Below, in pieces: positions 44,538 to 55,302 of a stretch of DNA of 64,000 nucleotides. How positions within the stretch are numbered: position 1 is the stretch's first letter; each line of letters starts with the position of its first letter. Below the pieces are notes generated by a model. The model saw nothing but the letters and a program-made list of their open reading frames with translations. It did no database searches and had not been told where the DNA came from. Position numbers and translations under genes: made by a program. The DNA lies in NCBI GenBank assembly GCA_947624005.1, contig CANQHV010000006.1, positions 1 through 64,000 of the forward strand. Direction: 5' to 3'. This DNA comes from an uncultured Clostridia bacterium. Its GTDB lineage: Bacteria > Bacillota > Clostridia > Christensenellales > Borkfalkiaceae.

Positions 44538-44631
44538 GTTTCCGTGATTTTAAATTTTTATTTTCCGCCGCGGCGCGGCGGAGTTTTCGGCAAGCCGCAT
44601 TCAAAACGCTTTGACTGCGGCGGTTATACCC

Positions 44632-46164
44632 TTACTCCCATTCGATTGTCGCGGGGGGCTTCGAGGTGATATCGTAAACTATGCGGTTTACGTGCTTGAC
44701 CTCGTTTACTATTCTGTTCGAAATTGTTTCGAGCACGTCGTAAGGAATACGCGCCCAATCCGCCGTCATTGCGTCCACGCTTGTTACGGCGCGTATCGCG
44801 ACGACGTTTTCGTAGGTGCGGAAATCGCCCTGCACGCCCACGGTTTTGCTGTCGGTAATTACCGTAAAGTACTGCCAGATTTCGCCGTCCAGACCCGCTT
44901 TTGCTATTTCGTCGCGCAAAATATAGTCGCTGTCGCGCAGAGTTTCAAGCTTTTCTTCGGTTACCTCGCCCATTATGCGTATCGCAAGCCCGGGTCCGGG
45001 GAACGGCTGGCGCATTACGACGGACTTGGGAAGTCCCAGCTCGAAACCGACCTTTCTCACCTCGTCCTTGAACAAGTCGCGGAGTGGTTCGATTATCTCT
45101 TTGAAATCGACTACCGAGGGCAGTCCGCCCACGTTGTGGTGGCTTTTTATCACCGCCGATTTACCCTTGCCGCTTTCGATTACGTCGGGGTAAATCGTGC
45201 CCTGAACAAGAAAATCGACTTTGCCTATCTTTTTAGCCTCGGCCTCGAACGCGCGTATAAATTCTTCGCCTATTATCTTTCTCTTGCGTTCGGGTTCGGT
45301 TACGCCCTTTAACTTTTCGAGGAAGATTTTGCCCGCGTCCGCCTTTATAAGGTTCATTTTAAGCCCGTCGCGGAACACCGACATTACCTCGTCCGCTTCG
45401 TATTTGCGGAGCAGACCGTGGTCCACGAACACGCAGGTAAGCCTGTCGCCCACCGCCTTGTGTATAAGCGTGGCGGCGACGGCGGAATCCACGCCGCCCG
45501 ACATAGCGCAAAGCACCTTTTTGTCGCCTATCTTCTTTTTAAGCGCCTCTATCTGGTTCGCGACGAAGTTGGACATTGTCCAATCGCCCTTCGCACCGCA
45601 GATTTCATAGAGGAAGTTGCGTAAAATTACCTTCCCTTGTTGGGTATGGTTTACCTCGGGGTGGAACTGAACGCCGTAAATACCCCTCTTTTCGTCGCCG
45701 AACGCCGCGTAAGGGCAATTTTCGGACGAAGCTATCTTTTCGAAGCCCTCGGGGAGCTTTGTAATTCTGTCGGTGTGGCTCATCCAGCACACCGCGCGCG
45801 AGGGCATATCCTTTGTAAGTTTCGAGAACGTGTAGTCCACTTCGGCTTTGCCGTATTCGGAAGCCGAAGCCCTTTCGACAGTGCCGCCCAGAATGTGCGC
45901 GGTAAGCTGACAGCCGTAGCAAATTCCCAAAACGGGTATTCCGAGTTCGAAAATTCCGGGGTCGGCTTTGGGGCTGTCCTCTTCGTAAACGCTGTTGGGA
46001 CCGCCCGTAAATATAATGCCTATCGGCGAATATTCCTTTATTTTTTCAAGGCTCATTTCGCACGGCATAAGGTCGCAGTATACGCCCAGCTCGCGCACCC
46101 TGCGCGCGATAAGCTGGTTGTATTGCCCGCCGAAATCGAGTACGAGTATCTTCTGATGTTGCAT
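44632..46164 (-). CDS. guaA: GMP synthase (glutamine-hydrolysing)
   Basis: It aminates XMP to GMP with glutamine and ATP. The 510-residue protein has an N-terminal class I glutamine amidotransferase (GICYGCQ with the catalytic Cys near residue 80, and HPEVNHT), an ATP pyrophosphatase P-loop [12 protein letters not shown] near 226, and the C-terminal dimer domain ending KPPATIEWE. The start was placed at ATG 46164 with GAGGAAA before it; a seven-codon TTG extension is rejected. It lies 43 bases behind guaB, so both GMP-branch enzymes are made together. Confidence 0.96.
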   Translation of the reverse strand: MQHQKILVLDFGGQYNQLIARRVRELGVYCDLMPCEMSLEKIKEYSPIGIIFTGGPNSVYEEDSPKADPGIFELGIPVLGICYGCQLTAHILGGTVERASASEYGKAEVDYTFSKLTKDMPSRAVCWMSHTDRITKLPEGFEKIASSENCPYAAFGDEKRGIYGVQFHPEVNHTQQGKVILRNFLYEICGAKGDWTMSNFVANQIEALKKKIGDKKVLCAMSGGVDSAVAATLIHKAVGDRLTCVFVDHGLLRKYEADEVMSVFRDGLKMNLIKADAGKIFLEKLKGVTEPERKRKIIGEEFIRAFEAEAKKIGKVDFLVQGTIYPDVIESGKGKSAVIKSHHNVGGLPSVVDFKEIIEPLRDLFKDEVRKVGFELGLPKSVVMRQPFPGPGLAIRIMGEVTEEKLETLRDSDYILRDEIAKAGLDGEIWQYFTVITDSKTVGVQGDFRTYENVVAIRAVTSVDAMTADWARIPYDVLETISNRIVNEVKHVNRIVYDITSKPPATIEWE

Positions 46165-46206
46165 ATTTTCCTCTTGTAAATTCAAGCCGTAAAACGCCTG
46201 CGCGCT

Positions 46207-47715
<1,509 letters not shown>

Positions 47716-48339
47716 TTACGCTTTTTCGAGTCGAAGCGCAGTTTCTTTAAGCAATTGCGTTATATCCGCAAGCGCTTCGCCCGTCTTGAATTTTTCTACT
47801 TCGGGAAGAAGTTTCCGCGCGGTTTCCGCGTCGTCCTTTTTTATAACCTCGACCGAAAGCGCGGCGAGCGCGTTGCCGTACGTGAAATCGGTTACGGACG
47901 AAACGGCGTCAAGCGCAACCTTAATCGCCCCCTCCGCGTCGCCCCGTCTGTACTTTGCCGAGGCAAGACTGCCGCAGATAAACTGTTTATAGTCGCCCAC
48001 ATAGTCCTGCGCTTCCGTAGTGGACAGATATTCGTTCTGTTCGGCGCAGTATTCGTCGAAATCCGTTTTAAGTATAAGTTTGTCGCCGTATTTTACAGTC
48101 TTTTTGTCGTTACCCGCGAAAATCGCGTCTCTTACCGTCCGCGCGAGGTCGTCGGTGTCGCCCGTGTATTTATAGCGAAGCGACGAAAACGCGGTCGCCG
48201 TATTGTAGTCGCCCGTGCGTTCGGCAAAGGTCGCCATATGCTGCGGGAAGCCGAGGAAAAGTATCGTCAGCCCTATTACAAGCGCCGCGGCGAGCGCCGC
48301 AAGCGTTTTTAACGCGGTTTTCAGAATAATTTTTTTCAT
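47716..48339 (-). CDS. Membrane-anchored protein with helical repeats
   Basis: I do not recognise it. This 207-residue protein has a basic start, one membrane helix (about 12-32) and an extracellular helical part. It includes Ala-rich pairs such as YRRGDAEGAIKVALDAVSSV and DDAETARKLLPEVEKFKTGEAL that look like weak tetratricopeptide units. It lies 54 bases before guaB and may be co-transcribed with it. It faces a divergent lipoprotein gene across a 120-base shared promoter region. Confidence 0.65.
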   Translation of the reverse strand: MKKIILKTALKTLAALAAALVIGLTILFLGFPQHMATFAERTGDYNTATAFSSLRYKYTGDTDDLARTVRDAIFAGNDKKTVKYGDKLILKTDFDEYCAEQNEYLSTTEAQDYVGDYKQFICGSLASAKYRRGDAEGAIKVALDAVSSVTDFTYGNALAALSVEVIKKDDAETARKLLPEVEKFKTGEALADITQLLKETALRLEKA

Positions 48340-48372
48340 TTGCGTAATATTTCGTAAAAGTAAATTTAATTT

Positions 48373-48401
48373 ATTTTATCATAGCCGCGGGCAAAATGCA
48401 A
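48373..48401 (-). promoter_or_regulatory. Promoter of the 47716-48339 gene
   Basis: On the minus strand TTGCAT (48396-48401), a 17-nt spacer and TAAAAT (48373-48378) lie about 34 bases before the start codon. Confidence 0.55.
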
Positions 48402-48448
48402 CTGTTTGAAAGTATTAAAATAATATGCATATTATTTTAGCGGGCAAA

Positions 48449-48454
48449 TATAAT
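48449..48454 (+). promoter_or_regulatory. TATAAT box 5 bases before the lipoprotein start
   Basis: A perfect -10 box ends five bases before ATG 48460. The -35 (TGCATA-like) is weak. With no Shine-Dalgarno the transcript is probably leaderless. Confidence 0.45.
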
Positions 48455-48459
48455 ATCGT

Positions 48460-49104
48460 ATGAGAAAAGTTACCGTTGCGGCAATTGTTGCCGCGCTGTG
48501 CGCCGTATTTGCGGCGGGGTGTTCGAAAAAGGTCGATTATAACGACTATATTTCCGAAAAACGCGAAAACATATACTTCTACTCAGCCGATACCGTCGAT
48601 TTTACACTGCATACGGGCGTAAGAGAACAGCCCTTTTCCGCCGACGGCGTGCGCGGGGATATGATTAAAGTCGCCGAGGCGTACGTAAGCTTTGCCCAAA
48701 ACCCGTCCGAGGTGGAAATTTCGATAGACGGCGCGGGCGGCGAAATGAATTACGATTCGGTAAAAAACAGATATTCTTTAAACTTCCCCGACGGCGATTT
48801 TTCCGCAGACCGCGTGGAAGTTACGCTTACCTGCGACGGAGCCGAGCAGAGCTTTACGGCGTTGAGCGTGCTTTACGACGGAGTTATGGACTGCGAAACC
48901 GCGCTTAAATGCGTGCGCGAACACGCGCCCGAACTGTTTTCGTCGATGACGGACGGCAATCTGTTCAAAGGCGAAATATTCATACGCCTTTTATGCGACG
49001 AGGGCTGTTACTATTACGTCGGCATATGCGACCGCGAGGGCAAAATAACCGCTTACCTTTTGGACGGCGAACGGGGCAAAATCCTTGCGGAAAAGAAAAT
49101 ATAA
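48460..49104 (+). CDS. Putative lipoprotein of unknown function
   Basis: This 214-residue protein has a lipoprotein signal: Arg-Lys start, hydrophobic stretch and lipobox FAAGC with Cys21. After lipidation it would sit on the outer face of the membrane. The mature part is acidic with beta-strand character (FTLHTGVREQPFSADGVRGD, then LTCDGAEQSFTALSVLYDG) and ends in a segment resembling PepSY- or DUF4830-like small domains, a guess without profile support. It is divergent from the membrane-anchored gene at 47716 and stands alone. Confidence 0.75.
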   Translation: MRKVTVAAIVAALCAVFAAGCSKKVDYNDYISEKRENIYFYSADTVDFTLHTGVREQPFSADGVRGDMIKVAEAYVSFAQNPSEVEISIDGAGGEMNYDSVKNRYSLNFPDGDFSADRVEVTLTCDGAEQSFTALSVLYDGVMDCETALKCVREHAPELFSSMTDGNLFKGEIFIRLLCDEGCYYYVGICDREGKITAYLLDGERGKILAEKKI

Positions 49105-49291
49105 AAAATACGCACTTTGCGGGTATTCATAGAAAATCGGAATTAAGCGGTTCGGCGGTTAGTCAAACCGCTTTTCCTGCGTAATAAAAAAGAGAGGAAC
49201 GAAATTTTTATATATCGGTGATTGAAAATCATTGACTTTAATTCAACGGAAACGGTATAATGTAAAAAAGATTGGAGGAATTTTACTATGA

Positions 49292-49507
49292 TTGAACAGG
49301 TTCTTACAAAACACAGCGCGGCTCTCCGTCGCAGGAAGGCTTACGTTCCTCGCCGTAACAGCCGTTTTCCAAAGCGTTTCTCCCCTTTCGGCGGCAACGG
49401 TTTGGTCGCAGATACAAACGGGACTTTTGGGTATGGTTTTACAAGCCGTTATCGTACCCTTCATTGTTATGGGACTGCGCCTGCTCCTTATAAAAGACAA
49501 GGAATAA
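49292..49507 (+). CDS. Small membrane protein, TTG start
   Basis: This 71-residue product has a hydrophobic stretch from about residue 44 to 66 (GLLGMVLQAVIVPFIVMGLR) and basic ends. The only start in frame is TTG at 49292, 13 bases after GGAGG. An ATG at 49288 better spaced from GGAGG opens another frame whose Arg-rich product looks unreal. Either this frame uses TTG, or a frameshift near the start has separated the ATG from the true frame. It lies ten bases before the DUF1893-TetR gene and may be its regulated partner. Confidence 0.45.
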   Translation: MNRFLQNTARLSVAGRLTFLAVTAVFQSVSPLSAATVWSQIQTGLLGMVLQAVIVPFIVMGLRLLLIKDKE

Positions 49508-49517
49508 AAGGCGCGTT

Positions 49518-50597
49518 ATGACCGAAATGTCGACGCCGCTCGCCCTGTTGCGCGAGCGGCTTGAAAACCAAAATCTGACGTGTATTGTGCAAAAGGACGA
49601 CCGCGTCCTTACCAGCCGACTGCGGGGTATACGTCCGCTTTTGGACTGGATAGCGCAGGGAGAAAACCTGCGCGGCGCTTACGCCGCAGACAGGATAATA
49701 GGCAAAGCCGCCGCCATGTTGTACGTTCTGATGGGCGTGAAAGGCGTATTTGCCGAGGTACTTTCCGATAGCGGTCTTGCCGTGCTGAAAAAATACGGAG
49801 TATGTGAGGAATACGCCGCGCTTACGCCGAACATAAAGAGCCGCGACGGAAGCGGGCTTTGCCCGATGGAGCAGACCGTTCTTACGATAGACGAACCGTT
49901 TACGGCATACGTCGCGCTTTCAAAGAAAGCCGAACAGCTACGAAAGGCGGCGCAGGAACACGGAGAACTTACGTCTGAAAAAATGACTAACAGAAAGATT
50001 GCCGCTTTGGAAACAAGAAAAAAACTTTTGGAAACGGCAAAGGTTATCATACGCGAAAAAGGACTTGTAAATACCTCTATCGAAGAGATAACAAAGGCGT
50101 GCGGCGTTGCAAACGGTACGTTTTATACCTATTTCAAGCGCAAAGAGGACGTGGTATTTGCATTAAGTCACGATATATTCCGTGAAATTTACGATGAGGC
50201 TCAACGATACGACGGACCGTTTATGGACCGTTTGGCGTTTTATATGGTAACGTTTTCGGGACATATCGAAAGGAACGGGCTCAAACTCTGTCAGGAATGG
50301 GTGCGCAATACCGTTGACCCCAATCTCGTGGAGAACCCATACGACAAGGAAAAACTCCGTATGGACAACGATTCAATGAAAGGAATGATAAAAAACGGCG
50401 TCGAAAGGGGCGAACTCAAAGAGGACGCGCCGATAGACGCGCTCGCCGACGCCTTGACGGACGTCATTTACGGCGAAATGCTCTGTTGGGATATGTCGGG
50501 CGGAGCATACAGTTTTGAGGAGCGCACCAAAAAGTTTTGCGCTATGTTTCTGCCCGCAATGATGAAGCCGTACTTAAAGGGCAATGCCGAACAATAA
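49518..50597 (+). CDS. DUF1893-TetR fusion regulator
   Basis: This 359-residue protein joins two families. Residues 8 to about 135 match DUF1893 (TM1506-type, a cytidine-deaminase-like fold): LTCIVQKDDRVLTSRLRGIRP, then AADRIIGKAAAMLYVLMGVK and SGLCPMEQTVLTIDEP. Residues 165-355 are a TetR-family repressor: a DNA-binding region with VNTSIEEITKACGVANGTFY, TYFKRKEDVVF, and a helical ligand domain. DUF1893 proteins are normally stand-alone, so here a deaminase-like domain may sense a small ligand for the repressor. The start follows the small membrane protein closely. Target genes are unclear; only a gene remnant lies downstream. Confidence 0.85.
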   Translation: MTEMSTPLALLRERLENQNLTCIVQKDDRVLTSRLRGIRPLLDWIAQGENLRGAYAADRIIGKAAAMLYVLMGVKGVFAEVLSDSGLAVLKKYGVCEEYAALTPNIKSRDGSGLCPMEQTVLTIDEPFTAYVALSKKAEQLRKAAQEHGELTSEKMTNRKIAALETRKKLLETAKVIIREKGLVNTSIEEITKACGVANGTFYTYFKRKEDVVFALSHDIFREIYDEAQRYDGPFMDRLAFYMVTFSGHIERNGLKLCQEWVRNTVDPNLVENPYDKEKLRMDNDSMKGMIKNGVERGELKEDAPIDALADALTDVIYGEMLCWDMSGGAYSFEERTKKFCAMFLPAMMKPYLKGNAEQ

Positions 50598-50603
50598 AAA
50601 AGG

Positions 50604-50693
50604 AGAAAAAGCGGAGCTTTCGATGTAAACGCCGCTTTAAAAGAAGCCGTAAAAACGCAGTTTGAAAACAGCTTTCAATCCTATACGGATTGA
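50604..50693 (+). pseudogene. Gene remnant behind the regulator
   Basis: AAAGGAG at 50598 is followed not by a gene but by an open stretch without a start codon that ends at TGA 50691-50693. It reads ...GAFDVNAALKEAVKTQF and a few residues more. It looks like the tail of a protein whose body has been deleted, formerly the regulator's downstream target. Confidence 0.25.
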
Positions 50694-50761
50694 TTGGTCG
50701 GGGTTTTCCGTTCACCGCGTAAAAAAACGCAAGCGACAAGCAATCAAAAAGTATCCGAAAA

Positions 50762-50787
50762 CGGCGGGGAAATTTCCCCGCCGCTTT
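50762..50787. terminator. Bidirectional terminator
   Basis: A perfect palindrome (50762-50783, GGCGGGGAAATTTCCCCGCC core) has T-runs on both sides (CTTTGT; TTTTCGG on the minus strand). It serves the regulator gene and the convergent hemW operon. Confidence 0.8.
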
Positions 50788-50800
50788 GTAATTCACTATA

Positions 50801-50828
50801 ATACGCGCTTTGCGGCGCGTATTTTTTA
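50801..50828 (+). terminator. Second terminator at the convergent junction
   Basis: The 8-bp stem ATACGCGC/GCGCGTAT (50801-50808 with 50815-50822) is followed by TTTTTATT on the plus strand. It overlaps the last bases of hemW. Confidence 0.7.
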
Positions 50829-51938
50829 TTTGCTTAAAAATTCTACTATTATGGAATTCTGAACAAACAGATATTGGTCTTTTATCCTTATTCTGTCGGC
50901 GGAAATATCGAGATATATGCCGACTTTTTGCAATTGCGCCGAAAATTCGTCGCAGAAATCCTTTCCGAAAAGGGCTTTGTATTCCGCCCTTTCAATTCCG
51001 TCCGAGGTGCGCAGAGCAAGCATTATATACTCGTCTTTTATATCGTCGCCCGCGATTTTTTCGGACGATATCACGGGAAGCGCGCCCGAGAGTATGCATT
51101 TAAAATATTCGTCGAGGTCGAAAGTGTCGGTAAACCGCACGCCGTTTATAAAGCTCGAAGCGGACACGCCGAAGCCTATGTATTCGCCGCGCTTCCAATA
51201 GTTCAGATTATGGCGGCTCCTTTTGCCGTCCTTTGCGAAATTCGAAACTTCGTACCTTTCAAACCCGAGCGATTTGAGTTTTTCACAGCCCGCGGCGTAC
51301 ATTTGCGCAACCTCGTCCGAGTCGGGAAGTTCGCCGTTGAGATAGTCGGTATATATGGGCGTGCCGTCCTCGGGCGAAAGGGCGTACATCGAAATATGGC
51401 TTGCGCCGAACGCCGCCGCCACATCTATTGTCTTTAAGATATCGTCGATAGTCTGACCTTTCAGCCCTATCATTACGTCCACGGAAAAATTTTCGCCCTT
51501 TAACAGCCGCGCGCAGGTTATAAATTCGTTTAAGGTGTGTATTCTGCCCAAATCGCGAAGTTGCGAATCGACAGCCGTCTGCAACCCCACCGAAAAGCGG
51601 TTTATGCCGCATTTTTTATATAAGTCTACCTTTTTTTGGCTTATCGTGCCGGGATTTATCTCGACGGTTATTTCGGCGCCTTCCGAAAGTCTGAAATTTC
51701 TTTTCGCCGCCGCGACAAGCATTGCGATATATTGTTCGTCTATGACCGAGGGCGTGCCGCCGCCTATATACAGCGTGTCGAACGTTTTGCTTTCAAGCTC
51801 TGACTTGCGCATAGCCATTTCGCGGTATACGCACGCCATATAGCTTTCCGCAAGGCACAGTTTATCGGGAAAAGACGTAAAGTCGCAATACCTGCACTTG
51901 GATTTGCAAAAGGGAATATGTACGTATATACCCGCCAT
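50826..51938 (-). CDS. hemW: HemW-like radical SAM heme chaperone
   Basis: This 370-residue radical SAM protein has the 4Fe-4S cluster motif CKSKCRYC near residue 15, GGGTPSVID, the HemW-type sequence SRHNLNYWKRGEYIGFGVSA near 236, and a C-terminal winged-helix part. HemW inserts heme into proteins and is often misnamed coproporphyrinogen oxidase. The start was set at ATG 51938 with GGAGGG before it; it shares its A with the TAA of the upstream gene (TAATG). It is the last gene of the chaperone operon. Confidence 0.9.
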   Translation of the reverse strand: MAGIYVHIPFCKSKCRYCDFTSFPDKLCLAESYMACVYREMAMRKSELESKTFDTLYIGGGTPSVIDEQYIAMLVAAAKRNFRLSEGAEITVEINPGTISQKKVDLYKKCGINRFSVGLQTAVDSQLRDLGRIHTLNEFITCARLLKGENFSVDVMIGLKGQTIDDILKTIDVAAAFGASHISMYALSPEDGTPIYTDYLNGELPDSDEVAQMYAAGCEKLKSLGFERYEVSNFAKDGKRSRHNLNYWKRGEYIGFGVSASSFINGVRFTDTFDLDEYFKCILSGALPVISSEKIAGDDIKDEYIMLALRTSDGIERAEYKALFGKDFCDEFSAQLQKVGIYLDISADRIRIKDQYLFVQNSIIVEFLSK

Positions 51939-52243
51939 TATTCGCCCTCCCAAAGATATTTTTTCATATCTACTCTGCCGTCGGGCAAAAAGCCCACGCC
52001 CTCCGCTTCGAGCAAGGCGCGCTGTACGCCGTCGCCGCCGAAAGCGAACGACAGGGCAAGCTTTCCGTCCGAAAACACCACCCTGTGACAGGGAATTATA
52101 CCCGGTTCTGGGTTACGGTGCAAAAGCCGCCCGACCTGCCGCGGCGCGCGCGGATTGCCCGCAAGCGCGGCGACTTCGCCGTAAGTTGCGACCTTGCCGC
52201 GTGGGATTTTTTTTACGATTCCGTATACTGCGCCCGCGTCCAT
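51938..52243 (-). CDS. MGMT-family DNA-binding/alkyltransferase domain protein
   Basis: This 101-residue protein comprises only the C-terminal domain of O6-alkylguanine-DNA alkyltransferases: VYGIVKKIPRGKVATYGEVA and the winged helix with NPRAPRQVGRLLHRNP. It ends with the active-site motif PCHRVV, Cys included. The N-terminal domain of Ogt/Ada is absent, so it is either a minimal repair enzyme or related to alkyltransferase-like proteins; the latter usually lack the Cys, which is present here. It starts one base after the lepA stop and ends overlapping the hemW start. Confidence 0.88.
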   Translation of the reverse strand: MDAGAVYGIVKKIPRGKVATYGEVAALAGNPRAPRQVGRLLHRNPEPGIIPCHRVVFSDGKLALSFAFGGDGVQRALLEAEGVGFLPDGRVDMKKYLWEGE

Positions 52244-52244
52244 A

Positions 52245-54047
52245 TCAGTCCTTGTTTGTCTTTAAAATCTGCATAAACACTTCGCTGGGGACTTCGACGC
52301 TGCCTATCGAGCGCATGCGCTTTTTGCCCTCTTTCTGTTTTTCCAAAAGCTTTTTCTTCCGTGTAATGTCGCCGCCGTAACACTTGGCAAGCACGTCTTT
52401 TCTGACCGCCTTTACCGTTTCGCGCGCGATTATCTTGCCGCCTATCGCCGCCTGTACGGGCACTTCGAAAAGCTGGCGGGGAATGGCTTCCTTTAAGTTT
52501 TCGCACAGCGTTCTGCCGCGCGCGTAAGCCGAATCCTCGTGAACTATCATAGAAAGCGCGTCGCACGCTTCGCCGTTTAAAAGTATGTCGAGCTTGACAA
52601 GCTTCGAGGGCTTGTAACCTATAAGCTCGTAGTCGAAACTCGCATAGCCGCGCGTGCGCGATTTTATGCCGTCGAAAAAGTCGAAAATAATCTCGTTCAA
52701 GGGCAGTTCGTATTCGAGCTGAACGCGGCTTTTGTCGAGATATGTCATCTCTTTGAACACTCCGCGCTTCTCGCGGCAGAGGTCCATTATCTGACCGAGG
52801 TAGTCGGGCGGCGAATAGATATACGCCTTTACGATAGGCTCTTCCATGCGCTCGATTTCCGAAGTCGGGGGCAGGTGCGAGGGGTTGTCTACGTACAGCT
52901 CTTCGCCGTTTGTCTTTATCACTTTATAGCTTACGGACGGCGCGGTTGTGATTATTTCCAGCCCGAACTCGCGCTCGATGCGCTCTTGTATAATCTCCAT
53001 ATGCAAAAGCCCCAAAAACCCGCATCTGAAACCGAAGCCGAGGGCGACGGAATTGTCGGGTTCGAACAAAAGGCTTGCGTCGTTGAGTTGAAGTTTTAAA
53101 ATCGCGTCTTTAAGGTCGTTGAAACGGCTCCCGTCGAGGGGATATATGCCGCAGAACACCACGCTCTGCACTTTTTTATAGCCGGGCAAAGGCTCCGCGG
53201 CGGGGTTATCCGCGCCCGTCACGGTGTCGCCGACGGCTACGTCCTGTATGCTTTTTATCGAAGCGGCGATATAGCCGACCTCGCCCGCCGACAGCCCGTC
53301 GCAAGGGCACAGCCCGGGCGCGAACACTCCCGTTTCGACCACTTCGTAGATTTTATCCGAGCGGAAAGTTTTTATTTTGTCGCCCGCCTTTATTTTTCCG
53401 TCCTTTATTCTTACGAATAAAATTACGCCCTTATAGTTGTCGTAATAGCTGTCGAAAATAAGCGCTTTCAAGGGGGCGTCAGCGTCGCCCGACGGCGCGG
53501 GGAAGTATTTTACGATATCTTCGAGTACTTCGCCTATATTCGTGCCCTCTTTAGCGGAAACGAGGGGCGCGTAAGACGAATCGAGCCCCACCACGTCCTC
53601 GATTTCCTTTTTCGCTTCGTCGGGGCGGGCGCTGGGCAGGTCGATTTTGTTTATAACGGGCAGAATTTCGAGGTTGTTTTCGATTGCGAGATAGACGTTT
53701 GCAAGCGTTTGCGCCTCTACTCCCTGCGTTGCGTCCACAATTAAAATTGCTCCCTCGCACGCGGCGAGGGAACGCGAAACTTCGTAGGTGAAATCGACGT
53801 GTCCCGGGGTATCTATAAGGTTAAAGACGTACTCCTCGCCGTCGGAAGCCGTATAAAACATTCTTACGGGCGCGAGCTTTATGGTAATGCCGCGCTCGCG
53901 CTCGATTTCCATAGAGTCGAGAAGCTGCGCCTCCATATCGCGCTTGGATACCTGACCCGTCATCTCCATAAGACGATCGGCAAGCGTGGACTTGCCGTGG
54001 TCTATATGCGCTATTATGCAAAAATTGCGTATTCTGCTTTTGTCCAT
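52245..54047 (-). CDS. lepA: Elongation factor 4
   Basis: This 600-residue ribosomal GTPase back-translocates or remodels stalled ribosomes. It has G1 AHIDHGKST near residue 16, G3 DTPGHVDF, G4 NKIDLP, EF-G-like domains II, III and V, and the LepA-only C-terminal domain ([22 protein letters not shown]). Its ATG is one base past the dnaJ stop, so it is translated with it. Confidence 0.97.
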   Translation of the reverse strand: MDKSRIRNFCIIAHIDHGKSTLADRLMEMTGQVSKRDMEAQLLDSMEIERERGITIKLAPVRMFYTASDGEEYVFNLIDTPGHVDFTYEVSRSLAACEGAILIVDATQGVEAQTLANVYLAIENNLEILPVINKIDLPSARPDEAKKEIEDVVGLDSSYAPLVSAKEGTNIGEVLEDIVKYFPAPSGDADAPLKALIFDSYYDNYKGVILFVRIKDGKIKAGDKIKTFRSDKIYEVVETGVFAPGLCPCDGLSAGEVGYIAASIKSIQDVAVGDTVTGADNPAAEPLPGYKKVQSVVFCGIYPLDGSRFNDLKDAILKLQLNDASLLFEPDNSVALGFGFRCGFLGLLHMEIIQERIEREFGLEIITTAPSVSYKVIKTNGEELYVDNPSHLPPTSEIERMEEPIVKAYIYSPPDYLGQIMDLCREKRGVFKEMTYLDKSRVQLEYELPLNEIIFDFFDGIKSRTRGYASFDYELIGYKPSKLVKLDILLNGEACDALSMIVHEDSAYARGRTLCENLKEAIPRQLFEVPVQAAIGGKIIARETVKAVRKDVLAKCYGGDITRKKKLLEKQKEGKKRMRSIGSVEVPSEVFMQILKTNKD

Positions 54048-54048
54048 A

Positions 54049-55197
54049 TTACTGCTTATCTAATTTTTTGCCGTATAACGCCGACACGTCGGACGAATAC
54101 TTGTTCATTTTCGAACACGATTTCAAAGGCACGCTGTCCTCGAATTCCGAAAGCTTTTTAATCTGGTCGCGCGAAAGCCGCGAGGGGATATCTATTTCGA
54201 CCGTGACGTACAGATTGCCCGTGCCGTTTACCGTGCGCACGCCCTTGCCGCGTATGCAAAAGCGCGTGCCCGACGGCGTGCCCTCGGGGATATTCAGCTC
54301 TAACGTGTCGTCTATGCCGGGCACGGAAATTTTGCCGCCCGAAACCGCGGTTTTATACGAAATGGGCACGGTTACGAACAGGTCTTTGTCCTCGCGCTGT
54401 AAAAGTTTGTGCGGCTCTATTCTGAAATAAACGTATAAATCGCCGCTTTCGCCGCCGTTGCCCGAAGCTTGACCGAAGCCGCGCTTGCGAAGCGAGGAAT
54501 CCTTGTCCACGCCCGCGGGGATATTGACGAGAAACGCCGTTTCGCGTCTTACGTAGCCCCTGCCCTTGCAGTCGGGGCACTTGTCTATTATCTTTTTGCC
54601 CGTGCCGCCGCAGTCGGGGCAGGCGCCCACCTGTATGGTGCGCCCGAACAGCGTATCCTGCTGGAATTTGACCTTACCCGAACCGCCGCAACGGGTACAC
54701 TTCGAAAACGAAGTACCGCCCTTTGCGCCCGTTCCCTTGCAGGCGGCGCAGGGTTCGTTGCGCATATAGCGTATCTCTTTCGAACAGCCCTTTATCGCGT
54801 CGAGGAACGAAAGGTTTATCGTCTGTTCGATATCCGCGCCGCGCGCGGGACCGCGGGTTGCGCCCCCGCCGCCGAAGCCGCCGCCGAAAACGGAATTTAT
54901 AATGTCCTCGAAACCGCCGAAGCCGCCGCCGAAGCCGCCGCCCTGTCCGCCGAAAGGATTGCCCGAACCCATACCCGGATGGTCGAGCTCGAAGTCGTAC
55001 TGCTTGCGCTTGCCCTCGTCGGAAAGCACGGCGTTCGCCTCGTTTATCTCTTTGAATTTTTCAGCCGCCGCCTTGTCGCCGGGGTGAAAATCGGGGTGAT
55101 ATTGCTTGGCAAGTTTTCTGTATGCCGACTTTATTTCGTCCTGACTTGCGGTTTTGGAAACTCCCAATATGTCGTAATAATTCTTTTTGTCTGCCAT
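54049..55197 (-). CDS. dnaJ: Chaperone protein DnaJ
   Basis: This DnaK co-chaperone has 382 residues. The J-domain is at 5-70 with HPD near residue 34, a Gly/Phe-rich linker at about 75-125, and a four-repeat zinc centre ([32 protein letters not shown]) at about 148-215. The C-terminal substrate-binding part follows. It lies downstream of dnaK past a terminator-like hairpin, and directly upstream of lepA. Confidence 0.97.
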   Translation of the reverse strand: MADKKNYYDILGVSKTASQDEIKSAYRKLAKQYHPDFHPGDKAAAEKFKEINEANAVLSDEGKRKQYDFELDHPGMGSGNPFGGQGGGFGGGFGGFEDIINSVFGGGFGGGGATRGPARGADIEQTINLSFLDAIKGCSKEIRYMRNEPCAACKGTGAKGGTSFSKCTRCGGSGKVKFQQDTLFGRTIQVGACPDCGGTGKKIIDKCPDCKGRGYVRRETAFLVNIPAGVDKDSSLRKRGFGQASGNGGESGDLYVYFRIEPHKLLQREDKDLFVTVPISYKTAVSGGKISVPGIDDTLELNIPEGTPSGTRFCIRGKGVRTVNGTGNLYVTVEIDIPSRLSRDQIKKLSEFEDSVPLKSCSKMNKYSSDVSALYGKKLDKQ

Positions 55198-55264
55198 TTA
55201 AGTACTCTCTGCGGCAAATCGCCGTAATTTATGCGTTTTTATTAAAAAGCCCGAAAAAGCTTTA

Positions 55265-55290
55265 AAGGGGTGTTAAAATTAACACCCCTT
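55265..55290 (-). terminator. Hairpin between dnaK and dnaJ
   Basis: The stem AAGGGGTGTTAA/TTAACACCCCTT (55265-55276 with 55279-55290) is followed on the minus strand by TAAAGCTTTTTCGG. It probably ends most dnaK transcripts, lowering dnaJ-lepA expression relative to dnaK. Confidence 0.75.
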
Positions 55291-55302
55291 GAAAAGGTTT
55301 TG

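Noticed and set aside
49288..49521. 77-residue frame starting at ATG 49288
   Set aside because: It has the better-placed ribosome site, but its product is Arg-rich with no domain character, while the overlapping frame encodes a plausible membrane helix. A frameshift remains possible.
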